A DNA stretch of 64,000 nt from QQVM01 sp035341855 (GTDB lineage: Bacteria; Bacteroidota; Bacteroidia; AKYH767-A; 2013-40CM-41-45): NCBI GenBank assembly GCA_035341855.1, contig DAOQWA010000001.1, positions 62,001 through 126,000 on the forward strand, written 5' to 3'. Below are positions 26,681 to 34,859 of this stretch, one piece after another. The notes under the pieces were generated by a model. The model was not told the DNA's origin. It did not search any database and was given only the letters and a program-made list of their open reading frames with translations. Each line of letters starts with the position of its first letter. The first letter of the stretch is position 1. Position numbers and translations under genes: made by a program.

Positions 26681-28315
26681 ATGGAGAATACGGCCAAAAT
26701 ACTTGTAGTTGATGACGAACCGGATCTGGAATTATTAATCCGTCAACGTTTTCGCCGTCGAATTAAAAGTAATGAGCTTTACTTCGAATTTGCCGGAAAT
26801 GGTATTGAAGCACTGAAGATCCTAGGTGAAGACCCGGATAAATTCGACATGATCCTCACCGACATTAATATGCCGGAAATGGATGGTCTGACGTTGCTGA
26901 TCCGGATCAAAGAACAATTCAAGCACTACAAAGCTGTTGTCGTCAGTGCTTATGGCGACCTGGAAAATATTCGTACGGCGATGAACAGAGGCGCTTTCGA
27001 TTTTGTCACCAAGCCTATCGACTTCACAGACCTTGAAACTACTATCAACAAAACAATTGAAGAATACAAAATTATTCGTCAAGGTCAGATCGCCAAAGAA
27101 CAACTGGATATTACCATTCGTCAAAAAGATATGGCGGAGCTTGAAAAATTGAAAGCTGAACAAAGCGAGAAGTTTAAGCAACAGTTTTTGGCAAACATGA
27201 GCCACGAGATCCGAACACCGATGAATTCTGTAATAGGACTTACAAATCTGCTGATGAAATCTCAAATGGATCAGCAGCAGTCCAAGTATTTGAATGTGAT
27301 CAAAAAATCTTCTGAAAATCTGCTGGTCATTATCAACGACATACTGGATCTATCCAAAATTGAAGCAGGAAAAATGGATTTCGAAAAAATTCCATTCACA
27401 ATACATGATTGCATTGATACAGTTTATCACACAATGGTGTTTAAATCGGACGAAAAAAATCTTCTTTTAGAACATGTAATTGATAATTCTGTTCCTGAAG
27501 TAATTATTGGTGACCCGGTAAGGCTCAATCAAATCCTGATTAACCTGACAGGAAATGCAATAAAATTCACAGAAAAAGGCAAGGTCACAATTTCCGTTAA
27601 GGAACTTAGCCGAAAAGGAAATGAAACTATTTTGGAATTTTCTATCACCGATTCAGGAATAGGCATCCCGGAAACTCAATTAAATAAAATCTTTGAAAGC
27701 TTCAGCCAGGCCAGCAGCGATACGACTCGCAAATTTGGTGGCACAGGGCTTGGGCTGACAATCTCTAAACAGTTGGTAGAGTTGCAAAAAGGTAGCATTT
27801 ATGTCCAAAGTGAAGTTGGCAAAGGAACTACCTTTTCATTCAAAATTCCATATCCGATCGGAACCATTGATCAGCTAAATAAACTGGATTCTAATTCCGA
27901 TGATGTAAAAGGTGAGGAACTGAAAGGTCTGAGAATATTAATTGTCGAAGATAATCCTTTCAACCAAATGGTAGCCGTCGATACGCTTAACGATTTGATT
28001 GAAGACCTCAGTATTGTTGTAGCCGAGAATGGACTCGAAGCTCTTGAAAAATTAAAGGACGCTGACTTTGATATAGTTCTCATGGATATACAAATGCCAG
28101 AAATGGATGGCTTTGAGGCGAGCAAACGTATAAGAAGTGACTTTTCTCCTCCAAAAAACCAAATTCCAATCATGGCGATGACTGCCAATGTCACACAAGA
28201 AGAAGTTGATAAGTGTTTTAAATCCGGAATGACGGCACATATTTCAAAACCATTTGAACCACAAGCACTTTTGAACAAACTTGGACAATTAGTTTTGAAA
28301 AGTACTAATGTTTAA
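26681..28315 (+). CDS. Receiver-histidine kinase-receiver hybrid
   Basis: 544 residues, cytosolic. The order is receiver 1 (residues 5-125, Asp61 in LTDINMPEMDG), coiled coil (130-170), phosphoacceptor helix with His175 in NMSHEIRTPMNS, ATPase domain (280-390; ILINLTGNAIKFT, ITDSGIGIP, GGTGLGLTIS) and receiver 2 (415-540, Asp469 in VLMDIQMPEMDG, Lys in HISKPFEP). Receiver 1 accepts an input phosphate or contact and would gate the kinase; receiver 2 then passes phosphate to an HPt protein, and one is encoded directly downstream. TAACTTTA at 26645-26652 precedes the gene and might be an internal promoter. Confidence 0.94.
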   Translation: MENTAKILVVDDEPDLELLIRQRFRRRIKSNELYFEFAGNGIEALKILGEDPDKFDMILTDINMPEMDGLTLLIRIKEQFKHYKAVVVSAYGDLENIRTAMNRGAFDFVTKPIDFTDLETTINKTIEEYKIIRQGQIAKEQLDITIRQKDMAELEKLKAEQSEKFKQQFLANMSHEIRTPMNSVIGLTNLLMKSQMDQQQSKYLNVIKKSSENLLVIINDILDLSKIEAGKMDFEKIPFTIHDCIDTVYHTMVFKSDEKNLLLEHVIDNSVPEVIIGDPVRLNQILINLTGNAIKFTEKGKVTISVKELSRKGNETILEFSITDSGIGIPETQLNKIFESFSQASSDTTRKFGGTGLGLTISKQLVELQKGSIYVQSEVGKGTTFSFKIPYPIGTIDQLNKLDSNSDDVKGEELKGLRILIVEDNPFNQMVAVDTLNDLIEDLSIVVAENGLEALEKLKDADFDIVLMDIQMPEMDGFEASKRIRSDFSPPKNQIPIMAMTANVTQEEVDKCFKSGMTAHISKPFEPQALLNKLGQLVLKSTNV

Positions 28316-28389
28316 TGTAAATGTTCCCGTTGGATTTCGTTTCTTTCGGATTCCAACAACTCTCAATAAATAATAAATATTATCATTCA

Positions 28390-28731
28390 ATGGCAAAAGA
28401 AACTGACCTTACGTTTTTAGAATCATTTACCGGAGGGAATCCTGACAAGATGAAAAAGTATATGAACATGTTCATACAAATGTGTCCGGGTCAGTTAACT
28501 TTGATGGCAAACCATCTTCAAAGTGCCAACTATGATCAACTAAGAGCAACTGCACATTCATTAAAACCTCAAATAACCTATATGGGTATAAAAAGAGGCG
28601 AAGATCTTGTAAAAAGCATTGAGCATATGGCCGCAGAAAAGAGAGATGTCGAAAAACTACCGGCTATGCTGGATGAATTCAGCGCTATTTGCAAATTGGC
28701 TATCGATGAACTTAAACAACATGTTTCCTGA
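28390..28731 (+). CDS. HPt (histidine phosphotransfer) protein
   Basis: I use the ATG at 28390, giving 113 residues; the frame is open from 28321, but the added 23 residues are unlike an HPt start and begin 5 bases after the hybrid kinase stop. The phosphoacceptor is His56 in RATAHSLKPQITYMG, in the standard helix position. The rest is all-helical, as expected of an HPt four-helix bundle. It should carry phosphate from receiver 2 of the hybrid kinase (28315) to a final receiver, perhaps the protein encoded at 28791. The order hybrid kinase, HPt, receiver is that of a phosphorelay. Confidence 0.9.
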   Translation: MAKETDLTFLESFTGGNPDKMKKYMNMFIQMCPGQLTLMANHLQSANYDQLRATAHSLKPQITYMGIKRGEDLVKSIEHMAAEKRDVEKLPAMLDEFSAICKLAIDELKQHVS

Positions 28732-28790
28732 ATTAAAACTTGTATCACACTAAAGAAATAAAACTTAATTTTACCAATTAATTCTCACGC

Positions 28791-29309
28791 ATGAGCCATG
28801 TAAAGGATATTTTTATTATTGATGATGACCCGATGCAAGCAATGATGCTGCAGGATTATCTAAGTAAATATTCAACATTTACTATACACGTTTATAATTC
28901 AGGTGAAGAGGCATTGAAGTTTCTTGACCTCAAACCTCAGATCGTCTTTCTCGACTATAACTTTGACAAAGTTGGACCGGATGCAATGGATGGCGTAGAG
29001 ATCCTCAAAGAATTTAAAGCGGCTTTACCATTGACAGAAGTGGTCATGTTTAGCGGACAAGACAGAATCGAAGTAGCTGTGAATACAATGAAATACGGGG
29101 CTTTTGACTATATCGTCAAAAGCGAAAGTGCGTTTCACCGTAGTGAAAATGTGATATTCAACATTATCAAGAGAATGAAGTTGCAAGGCGAAGCATCAAT
29201 GTACAAGCGCCTGACTTATTCATTGGGTATTGCCTTGATAGTTGTGCTTATCGTAGCTCTTTGGCTGTATCAAGCAGGAAAAGTTTCGGATAACCCGGGG
29301 TGGCTGTAA
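28791..29309 (+). CDS. Response regulator receiver with C-terminal transmembrane helix
   Basis: 172 residues. Residues 5-130 are a receiver with acidic pocket IIDDDP (Asp11-Asp13), phosphoacceptor Asp55 in VFLDYNFD, a Ser at the switch position in VVMFSGQD and Lys in DYIVKSES. After a basic helix (IIKRMKLQGEASMYKRL), residues about 146-166 (LGIALIVVLIVALWLYQAG) form a membrane helix, leaving a six- to ten-residue tail. No DNA-binding or enzymatic output is present, so output would be at the inner membrane, cytoplasmic side. It closes the phosphorelay gene run and is followed by a strong terminator. Confidence 0.9.
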   Translation: MSHVKDIFIIDDDPMQAMMLQDYLSKYSTFTIHVYNSGEEALKFLDLKPQIVFLDYNFDKVGPDAMDGVEILKEFKAALPLTEVVMFSGQDRIEVAVNTMKYGAFDYIVKSESAFHRSENVIFNIIKRMKLQGEASMYKRLTYSLGIALIVVLIVALWLYQAGKVSDNPGWL

Positions 29310-29335
29310 ATTAAACCTTAAAATAAACCACAATT

Positions 29336-29372
29336 CAGGAGCCTGTATTCCACAGAGCTCCTGTTTTTTTTT
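29336..29372 (+). terminator. Rho-independent terminator of the signalling operon
   Basis: CAGGAGC (29336-29342) pairs with GCTCCTG (29357-29363), with an inner CTGT/ACAG pairing, followed by nine T (29364-29372). It lies 26 bases after the membrane-anchored receiver gene. Confidence 0.93.
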
Positions 29373-29420
29373 AGACCTATTGGGTTTTTTATTACTTTAC
29401 AATCAGTAAAAAATATTGAA

Positions 29421-30575
29421 ATGTCTGTCTCTAAACCTGGTATAAAATCTAAACTCCCCAATGTTGGAACGACAATATTTACTGTAATGTCTGCTTTGGC
29501 CGGGGAGTGTAATGCAATAAATTTATCACAAGGATTTCCGGATTTTGATTCTCCTCCCGACCTCATTGATTTGGTCAATTCCTACATGAAACAGGGAATG
29601 AATCAGTATGCACCCATGCAAGGAATACTACCATTAAGAATTCAGATCGCAGATAAAATAAAATCTATTTATAATGTTGAATATGACCCTCACTCCGAGA
29701 TCAACATTTGTTCCGGAGGCACACAAGCAATTTATACTGCCATCACCGCCTCGATTCGTGAAGGCGACGAAGTAATTGTGCTGGAGCCTGCTTATGACTG
29801 TTACATCCCTGCAATACAACTCTCAGGAGGAGTAGCAGTATGCATTCCACTTGAGGGTCCAGATTTCAAAGTTGATTGGACTATAGTCAGGAAAGCGATG
29901 ACATATCGCACTCGTATGATAATCATCAATACACCACATAATCCTGCAGGTACGGCATTTTCTAATGAAGATTTTCTTGAATTAGAAAGAATTACAAGAG
30001 AAACCGAAATACTTATTCTAAGCGATGAGGTTTATGAGCATATTTTATTCGACGGAAATAAACACTTAAGCGTGATGCAGTATCAGGGACTGAAGGAAAG
30101 AAGCTTCGTCGTTTTCAGCTTTGGTAAAACATACCATACTACAGGATGGAAAATGGGCTATTGTCTTGCGCCTGAAAACCTCATGTCCGAGTTTAGAAAA
30201 GTGCATCAGTTTGTAGTATTCACTTCAAATACACCAATTCAGTACGCACTTACCGAATATTTAAAAAATAAAAGTTACTTAGAGCTTCCTGCTTTCTTTC
30301 AGGAGAAAAGAGATTATTTTCTTAACCTGATTTCTGGTTCACGTTTTAATTTCAAACCTTCAGCAGGTTCATATTTTCAATTACTTGACTACAGCAATAT
30401 TACTCGAGAAAAAGATACAGACTTTGCCGTACGTCTTACAAAAGAGTTTGGAGTGGCTTCAATTCCTGTTTCAGTATTCTATCAAAAACCAACTAAAGCC
30501 AAATTGCTCAGATTTTGCTTTGCAAAAAATAAGGAAACACTCGAAAAGGCTGCTGAATCATTATTAAAGGTATAG
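29421..30575 (+). CDS. Aminotransferase class I, methionine/glutamine type (YbdL/KAT-like)
   Basis: 384 residues, a PLP-dependent fold type I enzyme. Lys236 in SFGKTYHTTGWK forms the Schiff base; Asn174 (TPHNPAG), Asp202 and Tyr205 (SDEVYEH) contact the cofactor, and the C-terminal LRFCFAK supplies the Arg that binds the substrate carboxylate. NAINLSQGFPDF and QYAPMQGILPLR are typical of the kynurenine aminotransferase/glutamine transaminase K group, to which E. coli YbdL (methionine aminotransferase) belongs. Such enzymes use methionine, aromatic amino acids or glutamine. It is followed after 40 bases by an omega-amidase-type gene, which fits glutamine as amino donor. Confidence 0.9.
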   Translation: MSVSKPGIKSKLPNVGTTIFTVMSALAGECNAINLSQGFPDFDSPPDLIDLVNSYMKQGMNQYAPMQGILPLRIQIADKIKSIYNVEYDPHSEINICSGGTQAIYTAITASIREGDEVIVLEPAYDCYIPAIQLSGGVAVCIPLEGPDFKVDWTIVRKAMTYRTRMIIINTPHNPAGTAFSNEDFLELERITRETEILILSDEVYEHILFDGNKHLSVMQYQGLKERSFVVFSFGKTYHTTGWKMGYCLAPENLMSEFRKVHQFVVFTSNTPIQYALTEYLKNKSYLELPAFFQEKRDYFLNLISGSRFNFKPSAGSYFQLLDYSNITREKDTDFAVRLTKEFGVASIPVSVFYQKPTKAKLLRFCFAKNKETLEKAAESLLKV

Positions 30576-30615
30576 TCCTGAAAAAAAAAGATCTGGATTA
30601 AAAATACAAATCAAC

Positions 30616-31401
30616 ATGTCGGATCTAACCCTATCACTTGTTCAATCTACGCTTTACTGGGAAGCACCTGAGAAGAACAGAAATCACTTAGAAGAGAAAA
30701 TTCTTTCCATTGACCAACCAACAGATCTGGTTATTCTACCGGAAATGTTCAATACAGGTTTTTCGATGAATGCCAAAGATTTAGCTGAACCAATGAATGG
30801 AGTTACTATGGAGTGGATGCATCGTTTAGCTGAGAAAACGATGGCTGTCATCACCGGAAGCATCATCATTAAAGAGGAAAATAATTATTTCAATCGATTA
30901 ATTTGGATGCTTCCCAATGGCTCTTACAATCATTATGATAAAAGGCATTTATTTACTCTGGCCCAGGAAGAAAAAACTTTCAGTGCCGGAAATCATCAAT
31001 GGATTATGCCATTAAATGGCTGGCTCATCTTTCCATTAATCTGTTACGACTTGCGCTTTCCGGTTTTTAGCAGAAGAAACAAAACTTTGGAATATGACCT
31101 CTTGATCTACGTAGCCAATTGGCCTGAAAGAAGAAAGAAAGCGTGGAATCAATTACTCATTGCAAGGGCAATAGAAAATCAATGCTACGTTGCGGGAGTA
31201 AATCGTGTTGGCATTGACGGTAACGAAATTAACTATTCCGGAAACTCGGCGATCATAGATTTTAAAGGCGACTTATTATCAGAATTGCAACCCAATGTTG
31301 AAATGTGTAGCACGGTCACTTTAAATAAACCGGAGTTAATGAAGTTCAGATCACAATATCCTTTCGGCAATGATGCTGATAATTTTACAATTAATTACTA
31401 A
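30616..31401 (+). CDS. Nitrilase-family omega-amidase (YafV/Nit2-like)
   Basis: 261 residues. The catalytic triad is visible as Glu43 (ILPEMFNTGFS), Lys109 (HYDKRHLF) and Cys143 (LICYDLRFPVF). The sequence after these, including VYVANWPERRKKAWNQLLIARA-like segments (shortened here), is typical of the branch with E. coli YafV, which hydrolyses 2-oxoglutaramate and 2-oxosuccinamate. In partnership with a glutamine-using transaminase this removes the keto-acid product and makes transamination irreversible, a scheme used in methionine salvage. The direct neighbourhood with the aminotransferase gene supports that reading. Substrate is inferred, not shown. Confidence 0.9.
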   Translation: MSDLTLSLVQSTLYWEAPEKNRNHLEEKILSIDQPTDLVILPEMFNTGFSMNAKDLAEPMNGVTMEWMHRLAEKTMAVITGSIIIKEENNYFNRLIWMLPNGSYNHYDKRHLFTLAQEEKTFSAGNHQWIMPLNGWLIFPLICYDLRFPVFSRRNKTLEYDLLIYVANWPERRKKAWNQLLIARAIENQCYVAGVNRVGIDGNEINYSGNSAIIDFKGDLLSELQPNVEMCSTVTLNKPELMKFRSQYPFGNDADNFTINY

Positions 31402-31448
31402 TTTTAAGAATGTAAGTTTCAGTTCGGTACTTCATTAAACAACCTATC

Positions 31449-33191
31449 ATGCAGAAGAAAGAACTTTTTATATTGATTATAGTTTTATGTTCATTACCCG
31501 GATTTAGTCAGTCGCAGCCGGCTACCCACCGAATGAATCCTGCAGAAAAACTTTTAATGCCGGATTATCTCCAAAAAATTCAATCCAATTCTCATATTGG
31601 CTATACAAGCCCTCCTGTTTCTCCGGCAAGAGCCAGCGCCGAATGGGAGGAGATCGACGCACTGATAATCACCTGGACAAGCTATACTTCTATACTAAAA
31701 GAAATTGTACGTGCCGCACAATTGGAAACTGAAGTTCTTATTATTTGTTCTGACTCTAACACTGTAAAAAACTATCTTAGTAGCAATGGCGTTCCTTTAA
31801 TTAATATCAGTTATCTGATTGAACCGTATAACTCCGTGTGGTGTCGCGACTATGGCCCTTGGAATATCTATACAAATGATGTTGATTCCCTTGCACTAAT
31901 TGACTGGATCTATAACCGACCACGTGCGAAAGACGATACAGTACCCGCTGCAATCCAAAGATTCACCTCATTACCTATGTATCAAATGACACAGAGTCCT
32001 TTTGATCTGGTGCATACTGGTGGAAATTTTATGACAGATGGTTTCGGAACAGGTTTTTCTTCAGACCTCATTATACAGGAAAACCCTGCTAAGTCAGAAA
32101 CAACTATTGATTCTATCATGCAACTATTTATGGGTATAAACAGGTATATCAAAATGCCTACCTTACCTTATGACCAGATTCATCACATTGATATGCATAT
32201 GAAATTACTCGATGAAGAAACAATATTGGTGGGTGAATATCCTGCAGGAATAGCTGACGGTCCTCAAATCGAAGCTAACCTTCAATATGTACTTTCAAAT
32301 TTCAATTCGATTTTTGGGACTCCCTATAAAGTAATACGTATCCCAATGCCTCCGGATAATTCAGGAGCATATCCAAATACCGGTGGTGATTACAGAACTT
32401 ATGCCAATGCTGTATTTGTAAATAAGACGGTGATCATACCTACTTACGAAGAACGTTATGACACTACAGCACTTCGTATATGGCGTGAAGCACTCCCGGG
32501 CTATACAATTACGGGTATAAACTGTAATTCTATGATTTCCGCATTAGGTGCTATCCATTGTATCACCAAAGAAGTTTCATCTTCAGACCCACTGTTAATT
32601 TCACATCAGGCAATACAAGACAATTTCAACAGTTCCTTGCCATATCAGGTCGATGCGAAAATATTACATCGCTCTTCTATTTCCGGAGCTAAAATCTATT
32701 TCAGAACTGACACCCTGCTTCCGTATCAATACAGTCCTATGCAGATTTCAGCAGGTGGGAATGATATATGGACAGGGAACATTCCACCACAAAATGCAGG
32801 AAGTACTGTTTATTACTACATAGAGGCAGAATCAAATAGCGGGAAACAACAAACCCGACCACTACCTGCACCTGCAGCATACTGGAAGTTTAATGTCCTG
32901 TTAAACACAGGACTTTCTCAAGAAAAACCTAAGGTAAGTTTCCATATGAATTCAGTCTTCCCGAACCCTTCTAAAGGTCTGACTTGCATTCCTCTGTTTT
33001 CCTCTATTGAGATGGATATAATCGTTGACTTAAAAAACTCACTAGGTCAATCAATAACAAATATCTATTCAGGGAAGTTACGAGGAGAAAAAAAGGTTTT
33101 TATCAATACTGAAAATTTAGCCGCAGGCCTTTATTATATATCAGTAGCAGGTCTGGATCAAAGTCTGCAGCAGAAATTATTAATACGCTGA
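31449..33191 (+). CDS. Secreted peptidylarginine deiminase-like protein (PPAD type) with T9SS type A signal
   Basis: 580 residues. A signal peptide (IIVLCSLPGFSQ) precedes a PAD_porph/agmatine deiminase-type domain (about 60-385). By comparison from memory with P. gingivalis PPAD, the catalytic residues align: Asp134 (WCRDYGPW), His246 and Asp248 (HHIDMHMKLL), Asn320 and Cys371 (AIHCITKEV). IYNRPRAKDD (Arg157, Arg159) and TGGNFMTDGFG also match; in PPAD the paired arginines bind the carboxylate of a C-terminal arginine. Then come an Ig-like region (about 390-480) and a type A sorting domain (FPNPSKG to the end). It is predicted to be exported and to turn arginine into citrulline on peptides. 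An agmatine-only role is less likely given the export signal and NRPR motif. Confidence 0.9.
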   Translation: MQKKELFILIIVLCSLPGFSQSQPATHRMNPAEKLLMPDYLQKIQSNSHIGYTSPPVSPARASAEWEEIDALIITWTSYTSILKEIVRAAQLETEVLIICSDSNTVKNYLSSNGVPLINISYLIEPYNSVWCRDYGPWNIYTNDVDSLALIDWIYNRPRAKDDTVPAAIQRFTSLPMYQMTQSPFDLVHTGGNFMTDGFGTGFSSDLIIQENPAKSETTIDSIMQLFMGINRYIKMPTLPYDQIHHIDMHMKLLDEETILVGEYPAGIADGPQIEANLQYVLSNFNSIFGTPYKVIRIPMPPDNSGAYPNTGGDYRTYANAVFVNKTVIIPTYEERYDTTALRIWREALPGYTITGINCNSMISALGAIHCITKEVSSSDPLLISHQAIQDNFNSSLPYQVDAKILHRSSISGAKIYFRTDTLLPYQYSPMQISAGGNDIWTGNIPPQNAGSTVYYYIEAESNSGKQQTRPLPAPAAYWKFNVLLNTGLSQEKPKVSFHMNSVFPNPSKGLTCIPLFSSIEMDIIVDLKNSLGQSITNIYSGKLRGEKKVFINTENLAAGLYYISVAGLDQSLQQKLLIR

Positions 33192-33200
33192 TCTGTTATC

Positions 33201-33650
33201 TTAACCTGACACCAGCTTCTTTTCTAAATCTATCAATTCTTTTTCGGTTAAAAGTTCCTGAATGCTTTCGAACAATTGCCTTTCCTCTTTTCGAATATGA
33301 CTTTCAAGAAGTTTGCCAACATTGTCGAGCGAAGTAACCAGATCTGATGATTCACTCAAGCTGTTTATACCTTGTTCAATTATTCGATGCTCAGCTATCA
33401 ACTCATGAATGATCTTGTTGATCTCTTCAGACCTTCCTTTTATGTATGGAAATAATACTTTTTCTTCTGTTTCAAAATGTGCCTTTAATTCCGATTCATA
33501 TTTGGCTTTGACATGTTCTGCTTTATCACTTGGATCTACCGGCATGTTTTTGAAATCAGGCGTATCTTTCTTTAAAACTGAAGCCAGTAGTAGTCCGGAA
33601 TAATGATCACGCGATAAATTAATTAAGGCTTGATGTCTTTTTAGTGGCAT
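33201..33650 (-). CDS. Hemerythrin HHE domain protein
   Basis: 149 residues, all helical. The di-iron ligand pattern is readable: His16 (LSRDHYSG), His58 with Glu62 (AHFETEEKVLFP), His88 (AEHRII) and His118 with Glu122 (ESHIRKEERQLFE). Such cytosolic proteins bind oxygen or nitric oxide, or act in iron-centre repair; which applies here cannot be told. The gene meets the deiminase gene tail to tail with 9 bases between stops, and is followed upstream by the serine hydrolase gene after 44 bases on the same strand. Confidence 0.9.
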   Translation of the reverse strand: MPLKRHQALINLSRDHYSGLLLASVLKKDTPDFKNMPVDPSDKAEHVKAKYESELKAHFETEEKVLFPYIKGRSEEINKIIHELIAEHRIIEQGINSLSESSDLVTSLDNVGKLLESHIRKEERQLFESIQELLTEKELIDLEKKLVSG

Positions 33651-33694
33651 GGTTGACTGATATAAAAATTAGTTACCATTTTAAGCTTTACTAC

Positions 33695-34822
33695 TTATAA
33701 TTGATCTGCAACCTGTCTCAAAACATTGATCCAATCCTCATTCCCCCGGCTCTTTCCCAAGCGAACCAAAATTAAATTCTTTTTAGGCATCACATAAATA
33801 TACTGCCCCAGGTGCCCGATGGCAGAAAAATCACCATGAGCCTCTGAACCAATCCACCATTGCCGGTTATAGAACCATGCAGCTCCTTTTTCTTGGTTTA
33901 TTTTTGTGCTCTTCTCAACCCAATCCCCGGGTATAACCTGTACACCGTTCCAGTTTCCTTTGTTAAGGTACAACCTTCCAAATTTTGCAAAGTCCCTGGC
34001 CTTGGCGTTGATACAACAGAAAGATTTTTCGAGTCCGTTATTCTGCTTGTCAATACTCCAGCTTGCGTCAAACTCCATGCTTAGAGGTTTCCAAATCTTT
34101 TCATCCAAATATTCTGTTTGTGATTTACCGGTTGCCCGCTCTAAAATTAATCCAAGCAGTTGAGTGTTTATACTTTTATATTCAAAACCGGACATCGGCT
34201 CTTTCTCGATTTTCAAATTGCGAACATTCTTTCTTAATGTTCTGCCATAGTAAATTGAAGCTGCTCCGCTAAATGGAGTATTGTACGCTTCTGAAGAACG
34301 TATGCCTGATGACATTTGTAGCAAATGATGTATGGTCACTTTGTCCCAGCCGGGGCTCACTTTCAGCTCGGGAACATATTTTATAACCAGGTCGTCTTCC
34401 GAAACAATTTTCCCTTCAGCTATTGCTATGCCTATTAATGCGGACACATAAGATTTAGCCATAGAAAAAGAAGCAACGGTTGAACTTTCTTCATAACCGT
34501 CAAAGTACTTTTCATACAGAATGGTATCGTTGCGAATAATTAAAAAAGCTACGGTAGGTGATTCTTCTAGGAATGATAGTAAGGAAAAATCATTCCGCTT
34601 ACTATTGACAATCTTAACCTGATTCTCTATACTCTTGCGTTGATCAGCATGAAAAAACTGAAATGGAGCGCCGGATTTATGTAATGGTCTCGATGGAAAT
34701 ATTTCATGATCGGTGATGTTGGAATAATTATACCATACAAACCTGCCGACTTTACATCCGGTACTGATGAACAAAGCCAAAAAAACAAATAAACAGATGA
34801 TGCGTGATGTATTTTTAATCAT
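33695..34822 (-). CDS. Serine hydrolase, class C beta-lactamase family lipoprotein
   Basis: 375 residues. The N-terminus is a lipoprotein signal (FVFLALFISTGCKVG; lipid-modified Cys about residue 23). The catalytic SxxK motif is SMAK in VASFSMAKSYVSALIG, the second element is YKSIN in FEYKSINTQLLG, and the third-box region is near HLGQYIYV (HLG in place of KTG, common in non-beta-lactamase esterases and peptidases of the family). So it is an envelope hydrolase acting on peptides or esters, and beta-lactam hydrolysis should not be assumed. It lies between the hemerythrin and Ig-like lipoprotein genes, 37 bases from the latter. Confidence 0.88.
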   Translation of the reverse strand: MIKNTSRIICLFVFLALFISTGCKVGRFVWYNYSNITDHEIFPSRPLHKSGAPFQFFHADQRKSIENQVKIVNSKRNDFSLLSFLEESPTVAFLIIRNDTILYEKYFDGYEESSTVASFSMAKSYVSALIGIAIAEGKIVSEDDLVIKYVPELKVSPGWDKVTIHHLLQMSSGIRSSEAYNTPFSGAASIYYGRTLRKNVRNLKIEKEPMSGFEYKSINTQLLGLILERATGKSQTEYLDEKIWKPLSMEFDASWSIDKQNNGLEKSFCCINAKARDFAKFGRLYLNKGNWNGVQVIPGDWVEKSTKINQEKGAAWFYNRQWWIGSEAHGDFSAIGHLGQYIYVMPKKNLILVRLGKSRGNEDWINVLRQVADQL

Positions 34823-34859
34823 ATAGTTGATTGAATAACGAAAAAAAACAAAGAAGTGT

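Noticed and set aside
26822..28278. Long antisense frames inside the hybrid kinase gene
   Set aside because: They overlap strongly conserved kinase and receiver domains on the other strand and resemble no family.
33695..34822. Calling the serine hydrolase a beta-lactamase resistance gene
   Set aside because: The family includes esterases and peptidases; the third box reads HLG rather than KTG, and the protein is a lipoprotein in a housekeeping-like context.
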